Shown here: one piece after another, positions 31,729-43,264 of the stretch
How positions within the stretch are numbered: position 1 is the stretch's first letter
How the letters are laid out: the number at the start of each line of letters is the position of its first letter
From: Macrothele yani
Taxonomy: Eukaryota > Arthropoda > Arachnida > Araneae > Macrothelidae
Assembly: GCA_039090855.1 (NCBI GenBank)
Contig: CM076997.1
Coordinates: 169,476,709-169,540,708 of the forward strand
Reading direction: 5' to 3'
Length of the DNA stretch: 64,000 bases
The notes under the pieces: model-generated
The model's database searches: none
What the model was told of the DNA's origin: nothing
The model's input: the letters and a program-made list of their open reading frames with translations, nothing else
Position numbers and translations under genes: made by a program

Positions 31729-33384
31729 TATTTTATTTAAATGCCTCATCTGGGATTCAACTCCTGGGTAAACTCAAACGATTTTCCAGAAACCCATGCC
31801 TCTCATCCATCGGCTATAGAGAGCGTCCAAGTAGGACAAGTGTTCCACAGATTTGAAATGTAAGCACTAAAATGACTGAGCATTTTAATGACCGAGTGGT
31901 AAGAAGCGTGCTTTTTTGGCTGATTATTAGAGTTGTAGCTGTTTAAAGTGTTGGATGAGACAGAGACGTAGTGATTTCCCCCAGGAACCAGCCTGATTAG
32001 GTTACGAACAAGCGATGCATTCGATAAGTAACGCTTAACATGCTCTTAGAAGTTGTTAAACCTTGAAAAAACAAATGACTTCATGACACATACTAGAATA
32101 CTCAGCAATAGTGTCCATGTGAGTTAAGCACAAAGAAAAAAAGAAACAAGTTAGTAAAATCATGCAATGCATTGATTATGATACGCTTTCCAACATACTA
32201 GAAATCATTACTCAAGTTATTACTGAAGTTATGAGAAAAATGGCTATGGAATAAATCTCACTCCTGTGCCCTAACCTTTGATCCCATTTCGATAATATTC
32301 AACAGAACTGGTTCAGTATACCTCCGAAATAACATGAAAAAGTCTTGTCGCAATCGAAGCAATTTTTCATAAGTTATGATGCATAAGAGCTATGGAATAG
32401 ATCCCACTTCTGTGTCCTAACCTTTAACCCCATTTCGCCCATTGTCAATAGGATTCGTCCCCAGGCAGGTCTCTACAACATAATAAGATTTCATCCAAAT
32501 CGAAACATTTTTACGTAAGTTATGACGCATAATGGCGATGGAAATGATTTCGCTCCTATGTCCTGACCTTTGACCCCATTTCGCCAATTTTCCATAGGGT
32601 TTGTCCCCAGGTGGTCTCCTACCTCATACTAAAATGTAATCGAAATCGAACCTTTTTTACGTTAGTTATGACGCATAGGAACAGTGGAATGGATCCCGCT
32701 CCTATGTCCTGACCTTTGACCCTATTTCGTTCACTTTCAATAGGGTTCTTTCCCAGGATTTTCCCTACCACATACTAAAGTTTCATCGAAATCGAACGAT
32801 TTTTACGCGAGTTATCGTGCGTACGAACATACGCACAAAACGCGTGACGTAATGAGGCAGATGGGAATCGCGAACATCTGCTCGCAAGAGTGTGACGTCA
32901 TAAAACTTTAATAGGATCCACACACAACGCATGACGTAATGAGACAGATGGCGTTGCCGCGCGCCAATATCTAATGGCTCGACCCCATGGCACTACACTA
33001 AAAACGTTGTAATTCGGGGTAGTTATTTAACCCACTAAACGAATTTTCCTAAAGTCGAGATCAAGCAAAATCGATTTCTAGTACCAGAAAACGGTAGGTT
33101 AACGACTCTTATCAAAATCCTTAGAGCCGTTTTCAAAATAAAATTTACATGCATACAAGAATTGCTCCTTAAAGGTGAACGTCAAGTAATTTTGCTTCCT
33201 CTATTTCGAATGGAAAATTTTCTGTACACATTTTCTTCCCATTTTTTTACGCTTCTTCAAAGTACGGTTGGAAAGCGTAAAAAATGGAAAGAAAATCACA
33301 TGAAATTACCTCTTATCACTAAAACGCCATTCGTAGGAAAAGGCAGATAGGTTGATAAACTTTTGAGTTCCTTAGAGAGATTTC

Positions 33385-33687
33385 GTGATTTACGGAGCTA
33401 TGTACCTAACATCAATCTGTTTAGGCCTGGAAGAATTGCTTTATATCTTTCCGTATAGAACGGCGGATAATCTTCCATCATTAATTTTTCATTTGCTCTA
33501 TAATTCTGATTTGCAAAGGTTTCCTTATCATGCTGATATGAAATTTAATGAAGGCATTTTTGAGGAAACTTTAAGTATGCAGAAGGCTCACTCTGAATTT
33601 CTTTATATAATTTTTTCTTTAAGTCTCGTCAAAGCCGTGAGGAAGTCAACATCTGTTTATGATCATTTTATGCCAATAAATGGATGA
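33385..33687 (+). CDS. Unrecognised 100-codon reading frame inside the repeat mosaic
   Basis: The frame reads LGLEELLYIFPYRTADNLPS, LIFHLLYNSDLQRFPYHADM, FNEGIFEETLSMQKAH and SEFLYIIFSLSLVKAVRK, then stops at 33687. Its only in-frame start is a GTG (33385-33387) or the later ATG near 33400. The composition looks more protein-like than most chance frames here. There is no splice or promoter context and no family I recognise. It is unique within the surrounding duplicated blocks. It could be a remnant of a transposon protein or chance. Confidence 0.2.
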   Translation: MIYGAMYLTSICLGLEELLYIFPYRTADNLPSLIFHLLYNSDLQRFPYHADMKFNEGIFEETLSMQKAHSEFLYIIFSLSLVKAVRKSTSVYDHFMPING

Positions 33688-35479
33688 GAGTGAAACATTT
33701 CAGCTTCTTGTAATCCATTTTTTTACGCTTTCCAACCGTTGGTTGAAGAAGCGTATATGCTCCAGCTATGCCCGTCTGTCTGTCTGTCCGTACGATAACT
33801 CGCGCAAAAATAGTTCGATCTCGATGAAATTTTAGTATGTGGTAGGACGTACCCCATTGAAAATGGGCGAAATGGGGTCAGAGCTCAGGACATAGTAGCG
33901 GGATGAATTACGTCGCTTTTTTGCGTCATAACTTACTCAACAAGTTAGTAAACCCCTTAAACGCATTGATTATGATCCGCTTTCCAACATACCGGAAATC
34001 ATTACTCAAGTTATGAGGATAATAACTGTAGAACAAATCTCGCTCCCGTGCCCTCTCCTTTGACCCCATTTCGATTATATTTAAGAGAACTGGTAAAGTA
34101 TCCTTTTGGAACAACATGATAAAGTTGTGTCTCAATCGAAGCTTTTACATAAGTTATAGCTCATAAGGGCGATGGAATGGATCCCGATTCTATGTCCTGA
34201 CCTTTGACCCCAATTAACCCATTTTCAATAGGGTTCGTCCCCAGGTGGTCCCCTAAGACATACTAAAATTTCATTGAAATCAAACTATATTTTTGCAAGT
34301 TATGACGCATAAGGGCAATGGAATGCATCCCGCTCCTATGCCGTGACCTTTGACCCAATTACGTCCATTTTCAATAGGGTTCGTCCCCAGGTAGTCCCCT
34401 ACCACATACTAAAATTTCATCGAACACGAACCAATTTTACGCGTTATAACGCATAAGGGCAATGGAATGCATCCCGCTCCTATGTCCTGACCTTTGACCC
34501 CACTTCACCTATTTACTATACGGTTTGTCACCAGACAGTCCCCTACGACATACTAACATTTCATCCAAATTGAACCATATTTACGTAAGTTATGACGCAT
34601 AAGGGCAGTGGAATGCATCCCGCTGCTGTGTCTTGACCTTTGACCCCACTCAACCCATTTCCAATAGGGTTAGTTCCCAGGTGGTTCGCGACCACATACT
34701 AAAATTTCATTGAAATCGAACTATATTTTTGGCAAGGTATCAGGCATAAAGGCAATGGAATGGATCCCGCTCCTATGGCGTGATCTTCGACCCCATTTCT
34801 TCCATTTTCAATAGGGTTCGTCCCCAGGTGGTTACCTACCACATACTAAAATTTTATTGAAATCGAACCAATTTAACGCGAGTTATCGTGCGGAAGGCGG
34901 ACAAAGCTGGAGCATATACGCTTCTTCAACCTAAGGTTGGAAAGCGTAAACAAACTACGAAACGAGTCAAATCCGTAAGTCTAATGAAAAAGAGCAGCCT
35001 TACGATTGTGACGTCACGGGCAAGTCATGTGACCTTGTTGCAGGCTTGGTGAGATATAAAGATGGCCTTGGCACAACTCACTTTTTGTTCTAGAAGAAAA
35101 TAGAAGTTAAGCGTAACACGCACACAACGCGTGACGTAATGAGACAGATGGTCGTGAGAGTGTGACGTCATAAAACTTTGATAGGATCCACACACAATGC
35201 GTGACGTAAGATGGCGTGACCGCGCGACAGCATCTGAATCGCGAGAGTGTAACGTCATAAGATTTCTAAGCATGGGAAACATTAATAGGACGACGCCATG
35301 ACACTAAAAACGTGGTAACTCGGGGTGGTTATTTAACCCACTAAACGAATTTTCCCAAAGTCAAGATCAAGCTAAATCGATTTCTAGTACCAGAAAACGG
35401 TAGGTTTACGACTTTCATCAAAATCCTTAGAACCGTTTTCAAAATAAAATTTACATAGATACCAGAATTGCTCCTTTAC

Positions 35480-35918
35480 GATGAACGTCAAGTAATTTTG
35501 CTTCCTATACTTCCAATGGAAAAACTTCTGTACACATTTTAATCACAATTAATGTGTTCCCAAAGATGAAAATTTTAACATCGATTGAAATAGCTTCATT
35601 TTATTACTTGGAATACTTGATATATTCTAAAACATAACCATAATTATGCAATCCAACATTTATTTGTCTACTGACGTCATCAAAGTACAGGTCGCGTCCT
35701 TTTTTTCTGGTTTCAACACCACGAAAGGAAACGTTATTGTTTTTTAATATAATTACAGTTATGTTTTAGAAAATGTTAAGCATTCCAAGTTATAATATGA
35801 AGTTATTTTAATCGATGTTCAAATTTTCATCTTTGGGAACACACTTATTGTGAAGGAAATGTGTACAAAAGTTTTTCCATTGGAAGTATAGGAAGCAAAA
35901 TTACTTGACGTCCACCTT
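35480..35918. mobile_element. Foldback-like element with ~165-bp inverted arms
   Basis: The left arm 35480-35645 and right arm 35751-35918 are inverted copies at roughly 90 percent by eye. Shared blocks include ACGTCAAGTAATTTTGCTTC, CTATACTTCCAATGGAAAAA, GTGTTCCCAAAGATGAAAAT and TAAAACATAAC. The 105-base spacer has no coding potential. One arm's outer part recurs singly at about 33169-33235. This is probably a non-autonomous long-TIR element embedded in the mosaic. Confidence 0.88.
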
Positions 35919-37513
35919 AATAGTACGGAAGAAGGGCGATGGAATAGATCCCGATCGCATGTCCTGACCTTTGACCCCATTTGTCCCATTTTTAATAGGG
36001 GTTCCTCCCCAGGTGGTCCCCTACCACATAATAAAATATCATCGAAAGCGAACCATTTTTAAGCACGTTATGATGCATAAAGGCAATGAAATGCATCCCG
36101 CTCCATGTCCTGACCTTTGACCCCACTTCATCCATTTTCAATAGGGTTCGTTCCCTGGCGGTCCCCTACTACATACTAAAATTGCATTGAAATCGAACCA
36201 TATTTACGCAAGTTATGATGCATAAGGGCAATGGAATGGATCCCGCTCCTATGTCGTGACCTTTGACCCATTTGTCCCATTTTCAATAGGGTTCGTTTTC
36301 AGGCGGTCTCCTACGACATACTAAAGTTTCATCGAAATCGAACAGTTTTTAAGCGAGTTATCGTGCGGACAGACGGACGGAAAAAGCTGGAGCATATACT
36401 CTTCTTCAACCTACGGTTGGAAAGCGTAAACAAGTTAGTAAAATCATGCAATGCATTGATTAAGAAAAAATGTAAAAACCGCTTATTAGCTCAATGTGCA
36501 AATATATTGAATGACATAATATTTCGTTTCTTTACGCTTTCCAACCGTAGGTTGAAGAAGCGTATATGCTCGAGCTTTGTCCGTCCGTCCGTCCATCTGT
36601 CCACACCATAACTCGCATAAAAATGGTTCGATTTCGATAAAATTTTGGTATGTAGTAAGGGACCACCTGGGGACGAACCCTATTGAAAATGAATGAAATG
36701 GGGTCAAAGGTCAGGATATAGGAGCGAGATTCCTTCCATTCCCCTTATGCGTCATAACTTGCGTAAAAATGGTTCGCTTTCGATGAAATTTTAGTATGTG
36801 GTAAGGGACCACCGTGGGACGAACCCTGTTAAAAATAGACGAAGTGGGGTCAAAGATAAGGACATAGGAGCGGGATCCATTCTACCACCCTTATGCGTTA
36901 TAACGTAAGTAAAAACGTTTCGATTGAGACAAAACTTTATCATGTTGTTCCGAAGGTATACTGAACCGGTTCTGTTGAATATCATCAAAATTGGGTCAAA
37001 GGTCAGGTCACAGGAGCGAGATTTATTTCACACCCATTATCCTCATAACTTGTTTGAAACTGCTTCTTTTGCGGCAAAACTTTAGTATGTTGTTCCGGAC
37101 GTATACTGAACAAATTCTGTTTAATATCATCGAAATGGGGTCAAAGGTCAAAGAACAGGATCGTGATTTATTGCACAGCCATTATCCTCATAACTTGAGT
37201 AATGATTTCTGGTATGTTGGAAAGCGTATCATAATCAATGCGTTGCATGGTTTTACTAACTTGTTAATTTAAAGCGTTTCTTCAAATGCAAAATTTAAAA
37301 TAGACTGCTCAGTGACAAATGGCCTCAGTATAAAAATTCACTGTAGAGGCAGCAATACATGGGAATCTCTTACATTGATTATCGCGCTAAACTCATGGGA
37401 CTGATATTATAGTTGAATTAACAATAATTGCAGATGTCTGGCACATTTAAGTAAACTTTTAAAAATTTAATATTTATTCTGTTTATTTAGCATTGAATTT
37501 AATTTCATTACAG

Positions 37514-37759
37514 CATGCAAAGTGGTGACACCACAGGATTGGATAAACATTGAAGCGCCGCCTTCTTTTTTGGGGTACGGAGATGGAAAAAACATTCGTT
37601 TTTCCGTAAATCAACTCCTGGGATTGAACAGCACATCTTTGAAAAGAGGAAATATCAGTGAAACGTACAGAGGCATCCCAGCCAATATGTGGGAATACGA
37701 ATTCAGAAGCCAACAAAACAACACTAACGTCTCTGTGGTAGTGTACTCTTATTGGTCAA
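37514..37759 (+). CDS. Exon B of the predicted secreted LolA-like-domain protein
   Basis: Acceptor TTCATTACAG ends at 37513 and donor GTATGT begins at 37760, phase 1 to phase 1. The first two bases complete an Ala codon with exon A. It encodes ACKVVTPQDWINIEAPPSFL, GYGDGKNIRFSVNQLLGLNS, TSLKRGNISETYRGIPANMW and EYEFRSQQNNTNVSVVVYSY. RGIPANMWE is the signature block (RGIPC..WE in relatives) that suggested the LolA-like family, and VSVVVYSYWS fits the beta-strand that follows it. The usual Cys after RGIP is Ala-Asn here. NST, NIS, NNT and NVS are sequons. Codons are consistent and stop-free. Confidence 0.87.
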
Positions 37760-37920
37760 GTATGTTTCTTTTCTGTGTGTGTTTATTCTTAGGTTTAAAT
37801 TATTATGACTTGACAAGTAGGAAACTACACTGTATAACAAAAATTAAGCTGACAAGTTAAGTTTTGGTGTTCATCATCTATTGTCTATAAGATAGAGCTA
37901 GTTAAATATAGTGTTTTCTT

Positions 37921-38030
37921 GGTTGCGTGTTTCAATAATCACCAGAAGTAACTCTTAGGTCTATAAGCACTGGTCCGTTGTTAATTTGTAGCCATTGGTT
38001 CCAGAAAAGGGATAGAGTTTCTTTTTCAAA
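37921..38030 (-). mobile_element. Diverged 3' fragment of SINE family 1
   Basis: AATAATCACCAGAAGTAACTC, CTATAAGCACTGGTCCGTTG and GCCATTGGTTCCAGAAAAGG match the family's 3' half in minus orientation. The tRNA-like head is missing, replaced by the next transposon at 38041. Confidence 0.65.
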
Positions 38031-38040
38031 AACAAAACTA

Positions 38041-38940
38041 CAGTGTGTGCCAAAAGTCACTGTGCACCTTGCACAGTCGCAGCGTTTATGGTCCCCTCGA
38101 AGAATATGGGCCCAATTGTGCATCTTCGAGATATCGCACACCACACATCAATCTTCTGATCATGTAATGGCATTTCGTGTACCTGATGCGGATTATTGGA
38201 AGACCACATGCGATTGTTTTGGCTGTTTACATATCCCGATAAGTGGAACAGTGCCTCATTGGAGAAAAACGTGACGTCCAAAATATCCTCTCCTTTGTCA
38301 TTAATGAAGTCTTTGAACCATTTGCAATATTCCCCACGCTTATCGTAGTCTGTGTGTTTCAGTTCGTGCACTGTTCTGAATTTGTAGGAGTAGAGCTGTA
38401 GTCGTGTCTTCAGTGCCGTAAGGATGCTGCTGTACTACACACCTGTTTATTGTGCCAATTTTCCGACCGATTTATTTTGACATTTAGTGATACGAACGGA
38501 AATATCCACTTTTTCCTCTGTTAACACTCGCAGCCTACCGCTTCTCAGAGCATCCCTCACGGATCCGGTTTTACGAAACTTTCCAATTAACCGCCTCACT
38601 GCATTGCGATGGGGACCTCCAGTATCGGGAAATTGTTCCCTGTACTTAAATTTCACTTCGCACATATATTCACCATAACTACGGAACACATGTTCAATCA
38701 GAAACAATCGACTCTCAAGCGACAACGCCATGTTCAACCGGCCGCTGTGACGCCTCACTGCTGATTGATTCAATTACGGCCAGACGCCGGGAATACCGGC
38801 TGCCTCGTTCAGGGTCAGATGGCAGGATGCGTCTGACCAAAATATAGCATGTAAGTGCGCGGTAACTACACTTTATATATTTGTTATTATTATTTCTTAT
38901 CACAGTACGTCAGATGCACAGCGACTTTTGGCTCACCCTG
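38041..38940 (-). mobile_element. 900-bp mariner-like element (DUF4817-type transposase), internally deleted
   Basis: Termini CAGTGTGTGCCAAAAGTCAC and the complement of GCGACTTTTGGCTCACCCTG are inverted, with TA at 38039-38040 and 38941-38942. The minus-strand coding remnant runs SLESRLFLIEHVFRSYGEYM, PHRNAVRRLIGKFRKTGSVR, DALRSGRLRVLTEEKVDIS (the HTH region Pfam calls DUF4817), decayed RLQLYSYKF, then DVTFFSNEALFHLSGYVNSQ and IDVWCAISRRCTIGPIFFE. It stops after GTIN, so the half with the second Asp and third catalytic residue is gone. FFSNEA has Asn where the first catalytic Asp is expected. Confidence 0.9.
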
Positions 38941-39054
38941 TATGATTGAAAGGAAACTCTTGGTACTAGCCGCACACAGATGGAGCACCTGTGATGTAAT
39001 GCCGGTTTCAGGATCCGCGGGCCCTGAAGCACTACTAACAGCGGGGCTTATATA

Positions 39055-40015
39055 CACCATATTGACAAAAGTCACCGGAAACCCCTTCAAAAGCAAATGA
39101 ACGGAATCACCGGGTTTTTTAGGTGCGCAGTATAGCTGCAAATGGTATAAAAATAAGCCTGCAACTGACCGCTATCATATCGCACTGTGAGGTTGAGTGA
39201 AAATGTCGCGGCGGCATAGAACAGACTTTGAGAAAGGAAAGATTGTTGGGTGTTATATTAACCGGTTGTCCATAAGAGAAACCGAGAGGCGTTTAAACAT
39301 ACCCAAGTCAACTGTTTTGGATGTACTGAATAAGTGGAAGACACATGGCGTGCCTGAAGCAGCAAAACGTACCGGCAGACCAAAGAAAATCAATGATATA
39401 GGACGTCGAAACCTTAGGAGAGACGTTACAGCTAATTGATAGAGTACTGTACAAGACCTTAGTGTACAGGCGAGTAAAACTGCTGGGACCTCGGTATGTA
39501 CACGTAGCATTCGCAGAGTACTTCATTCCATGGATTAACGTGGTCGTGCGGCTGCTCATAAGCCTTTCATCTCCACTCGGAATGCTCCTCGTCGTTTAGC
39601 ATGGTGTAAAGAACATTTATCGTGGACCGTAAATCAATAGAAATGGGTCCTATGGACTGATGGATCAAGATACACGATGGGACTGTTACGGCGTCGTGTG
39701 AATTCCGTATCGTGTGTGGACTGGCCAGCACAGAGCCCTGATTTTAATCTCATAGAGCACCTATGGGATGAATTAAAGCGCCGTATAAGAAGTTTGGAAC
39801 CAAGGCCTACTACTAAGCAACAGTTAACGACATCATTATGTACTGAATGGAAGTGCATACCTATCGCTGTGTTCCAAACCCTTGTCGAAAGCATGTCTCG
39901 AAGGGTCAGTGCATGTATTAAGGGCAAAGATAGACCGACACCGTACTAATATATGTCAATAAATGCCATGTTGTGTTTCTCTTCTAGGTGTCCGGTGATT
40001 TTTGTCAATATGGTG
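39055..40015 (+). mobile_element. Tc1-like element, family K, internally deleted (961 bp)
   Basis: Inverted termini (CACCATATTGACAAAAGTCA and the complement of TTTTGTCAATATGGTG) sit beside TA at 39053-39054 and 40016-40017. Coding remnants: MSRRHRTDFEKGKIVGCYIN from 39203, IRETERRLNIPKSTVLDVLN, and a decayed TSVCTRSIRR to WVLWTDGSRYT. An abrupt junction then leads to DWPAQSPDFNLIEHLWDELK and VESMSRRVSACIKGK ending PTPY. Compared with the 1.25-kb copies at 52957 and 57791, about 290 bases covering the second Asp are missing, and the first-Asp motif is DGS instead of DES. Confidence 0.93.
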
Positions 40016-40335
40016 TATATATACTGCAATTTTCTCAGGGGGAGAAAACAATGACTGAATGATGGTAACCTTAGGCGGATGTGAAGGGGAAAATGGTTAT
40101 ATTTCATAAATTTCTATTCAATGTAATTCATATAACAACAGATATTTGGATGGTTGGTCCATTACTTCGCTAGTATGCAGCTGATCTCTAAAGCAACTTT
40201 CAAAATGAATTTGCTGTGAACATTTGCTAGCATTATCCTGAAATTAATTAAGCCATTTCCTAAGCTTAACAAAAAAAGAACCTATAAATTGTCAGTTGAG
40301 CAAACTTTTCATTAAACTTTAGTTAGTTACATTTT

Positions 40336-40600
40336 TCAGATGAAGTGTTTACGAGACTTGGCAACCGAAAACGTATCAGTCATCCTCGACGTGTTCATTT
40401 TTCTCAGTAACTCATGCTCAATACTCACCAAAAAGAGGTAGTTCAGTCTTGTTTGGTCCATATTGGCTCTTACTTCGCTCTTGGTTCTTTTCAATTTTGA
40501 AAGAGAGCGTTCACAACTAAAGTGAGTAACCCTCAGAGTGTGGTAAATTTTCAACACAATCTCAATAATATACCTATAGGAGAACAATTTCTAACGAGTT
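40336..40600 (-). pseudogene. hAT-type transposase dimerisation-domain relic
   Basis: The minus-strand frame reads IVLKIYHTLRVTHFSCERSL, SKLKRTKSEVRANMDQTRLN, YLFLVSIEHELLRKM and ends SVAKSRKHFI at 40336. CERSLSKLKRTKS...RL..L..LSIEHELLR is the hAT C-terminal dimerisation block of ZMYM1-like transposases. About 80 codons are open and everything N-terminal is missing. A separate hAT relic lies at 16640. The intervals 40016-40335 and 40601-42234 hold nothing else I recognise. Confidence 0.82.
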
Positions 40601-42234
40601 TACCAGTGTGCACATTAATGCGGGGCCCGCAGCACGTGCTACTATGATAAACCGGCCCTAGACAACACACCTGATTTTGCTGTTTTTGTTAAGACAGTAG
40701 CTTAACACATCATTGTCACTCACTATTCTCTCTCTCTATAAATATGCATTGGAAGAAACGAATCTGCCAAGTGTCCTGAAAGAAGTCTTGTACCTTGACA
40801 GTCGTCAAACGTACCACCTCGGACCTTGAATCACTTTCAAGAAATGTGAGCAGAATATGTGTGAACTATTTCTGTACTATGCAGAAGTTTATTGGCTTTT
40901 AAGAAGGGAAGTCTTGAAGCGCTCATTTGAATTTCGGGCAGAAGTTTTCCTTATTTTGAGAAAGATGGAAATCCTCTAATTAAGAATCACAACTCGGAGC
41001 TCATTCTAGGCTTGGCATACTGGCCAAATGCATGGCGTAAATCTTGCATTTTGAGACAATTAGTTAAGATACAGCCTCATCACTTTACTACCCCAACGGT
41101 GCATTTCTGTGCGACAGCTTATTATTTTAAACTTTTTTTTTTTTTACTCTGAAAATCATTAGACGTTGTGTGAGTTCTAAGTTTACCCCACACTGGAGAT
41201 TTATTCTCATGTTTGGTGCTGTATGCAGAAATTTATACTAAATCATCTTAAATTTGTTCTGAATGGATTTTTCCTTTTGACCAATGAATGTACGCTTATT
41301 AATCTACTTCAGTATTATTCATACCAGTGAGAAGTGGCTGTTCTGTGTTTTCTTCATCTGTTACGCTTGGGATATTTCTTTGAAAACAGTGGATTTGTCC
41401 TATAGTTTCAGTTTTCCTTCTCAATACAAGAAATAGTCCGACAACACCCATGTTGCACCCAGTTCAGTTAAGTGCCACATTGGACGTAAATTTTTTAAGC
41501 AGTATTTACAATACCGGCAGATAACGTCTAAAGTACCCATGACAGTATCCAGAAATTTAAAAATATCTTAAATATCCATGATATTGGTTGCAAATGTTGG
41601 AAGTAGTATCCATAACACTAATCACAAACTTCAAAATCCACGACATGCGCATTCACTACCCTATCATTAGCATTTGAACACCTGCATGTCTGTAAATGTG
41701 TTTTATTTACAAAATGTTTAAAAGTGTACGGTGAAATCTTTGCCTCATATGACAGCCTCTCGTCTTCGTGGAATATTCGCCAGCAGTTTTTTCTAAATGT
41801 ACGCCGATATGATCGCCATTCTGCCTTTAAAACCGGTGACCAGTTCAATTTCATTTTTTAGCCGATTTCACCTTCCACGAACCCAACAATCCAAATGGTC
41901 CGGCAGATTTCGTATAAAGTCACAACTCTCTGTCCAAAATCTCTAGGTCAGCTCAGCATTCATAGTTTTGTTCAAAACGACTAATGTTCCAAAGCGGAAC
42001 CACCAAAATCGGCTCCATGCCGTCACGCTGCTTCCCTCACAGCTCATTGTCGAGACGATACAATCCGGAAAATTCCTATCTTCCGGCATCTGACACACCC
42101 AGGAGCAATCGTCAGACTTTTAGACTGTGTACTCAGATTCGGCAGTCCGAAGCACAATTTTACTTTAGTCTGCAATTTAAGATTGACCCTCCTTACACCA
42201 TGCTAATAGGCGTGTGATAGCAGAAGTGATTAGC

Positions 42235-42450
42235 GGCCGTCCCGGTGGCGCAGTGATCTGAGCTCTTGCTTCTGACCAGTCTTCCGGAACGAGTCCAGGT
42301 TCGAATTCCGCGGGAGGAATGAAGGGTGTGTTTGTTTTACGTCCATGGCTCTCTCCCTTCTCTGGAACCAGGGGTCCTAAATTAGGGACGGGTGACTGTC
42401 CATTGAGTTACTCACGGTAGTCGCTAAACCCCCAAACAGCACAAAAAAAA
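42235..42450 (+). mobile_element. SINE family 1, plus-strand copy
   Basis: Head CCGGTGGCGCAGTGATCTGA, B-box GGTTCGAATTCC near 42299, the body (CTCTCCCTTCTCTGGAACCA, CTAAATTAGGGACGGG) and a tail AACCCCCAAACAGCACAAAA. It is slightly older than the 10726 copy, with a small deletion at the TGCTTATAGCC block. Confidence 0.9.
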
Positions 42451-42456
42451 GTGAAT

Positions 42457-42681
42457 AGCGACTTGTGGGTGGCTGTTCGACCGCGCTAACCCATTTCATT
42501 TTTAAAAAGTGACAGTATAGCACCGAGAATGCTCAAAACAGGCAACACAGGCAAATCCAGGCAATAATATCAAAACAGGCAAATCCTGAGTGAGACTATT
42601 GGGATTGATTTCAGTGCCATTACATTTCGTAAGACTACACGGCATGGGTTAGCACGATCGAGTAGCCACTCACAAGAAGCT
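42457..42681. mobile_element. MITE-like element with ~40-bp imperfect inverted ends
   Basis: Left end AGCGACTTGTGGGTGGCTGT from 42457 pairs with the complement of the sequence ending ACTCACAAGAAGCT at 42681 (arms about 41 bases, several mismatches; shared inner CGCTAACCCAT). The body has direct CAGGCAAATCC repeats and no coding potential. It lies seven bases past the A-run of a SINE tail. The interval 42682-43264 holds no recognised feature. Confidence 0.65.
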
Positions 42682-43264
42682 AATCACGTTTTGTTTTATC
42701 TTATTTGCCTGTTTTAAGACAATGTTCGTTTGCATTCTTGGCGGAGGGTCTTTATGTACATAACTGTCCTGTCACGTTCTGTTAGATGCGGAGGCTTACT
42801 GGACCGTTTCTTGGCAGTTTCACCCCCAGTCCGCTTCATTTGCATATCTCATCATCAACCGTGGACCAAGTGATCTTCCATTTTGCTAATGTCACTTACG
42901 GAGCGATTGCATACTGAGCACCCTTTTATCAATCCGCGTGGATGTCAGTTAACCCGTTGTTGGTCGCGCTATGAGCATTTGCCTCACGCTTCGCATATAA
43001 AGGGCACTATGTATATATTTGGAAGTTACCCTGGGCGACTCCATAATCAATCTAGCCGGCTTTTACAATTTTCTCAACAATCTGTTATCAGTTCCGATAA
43101 GGATTGGCAGGTCTTTGACTTTCAAACAGTCTGCTCTTTGATCCCGTGTGCTTCCTTTTAGCATTCTCATATCAAGCGACTACTGGCGTTTCGGTCACGT
43201 GAGAGCTTTTCTCATCAAGCAACCACTGGCATTTGTGTTTTTTATTTTTATACATGGTCGAGTC

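Larger units (their letters stand above)
32101..37265. repeat. 5-kb mosaic of ~150-bp repeat modules and duplicated blocks
   Basis: The module runs GCATAAGGGCAATGGAATG, ATCCCGCTCCTATGTCCTGA, CCTTTGACCCCATTTC, TTTTCAATAGGGTTCGTCCC, CCACATACTAAAATTTCATC, GAAATCGAACCATTTTTACG. It occurs about 15 times, plus strand in 32230-32860, 34150-34890 and 35930-36360, and inverted in 33790-33930 and 36605-37200. Module runs are bounded by CGCTTTCCAACC...GGTTGAAGAAGCGTATATGC sequences, in opposite orientations at the two ends (33727 and 34935; 36420; 36534). A longer block (CACTAAAAACG... to TGTACACATTTT) is duplicated at 32993-33235 and 35303-35540. No coding capacity is evident. It lies in the first intron of the host gene. 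Confidence 0.85.

Noticed and set aside
41618..42217. Two open frames (minus 41618-41854, plus 41984-42217)
   Set aside because: No recognisable motif, no splice context; indistinguishable from chance.
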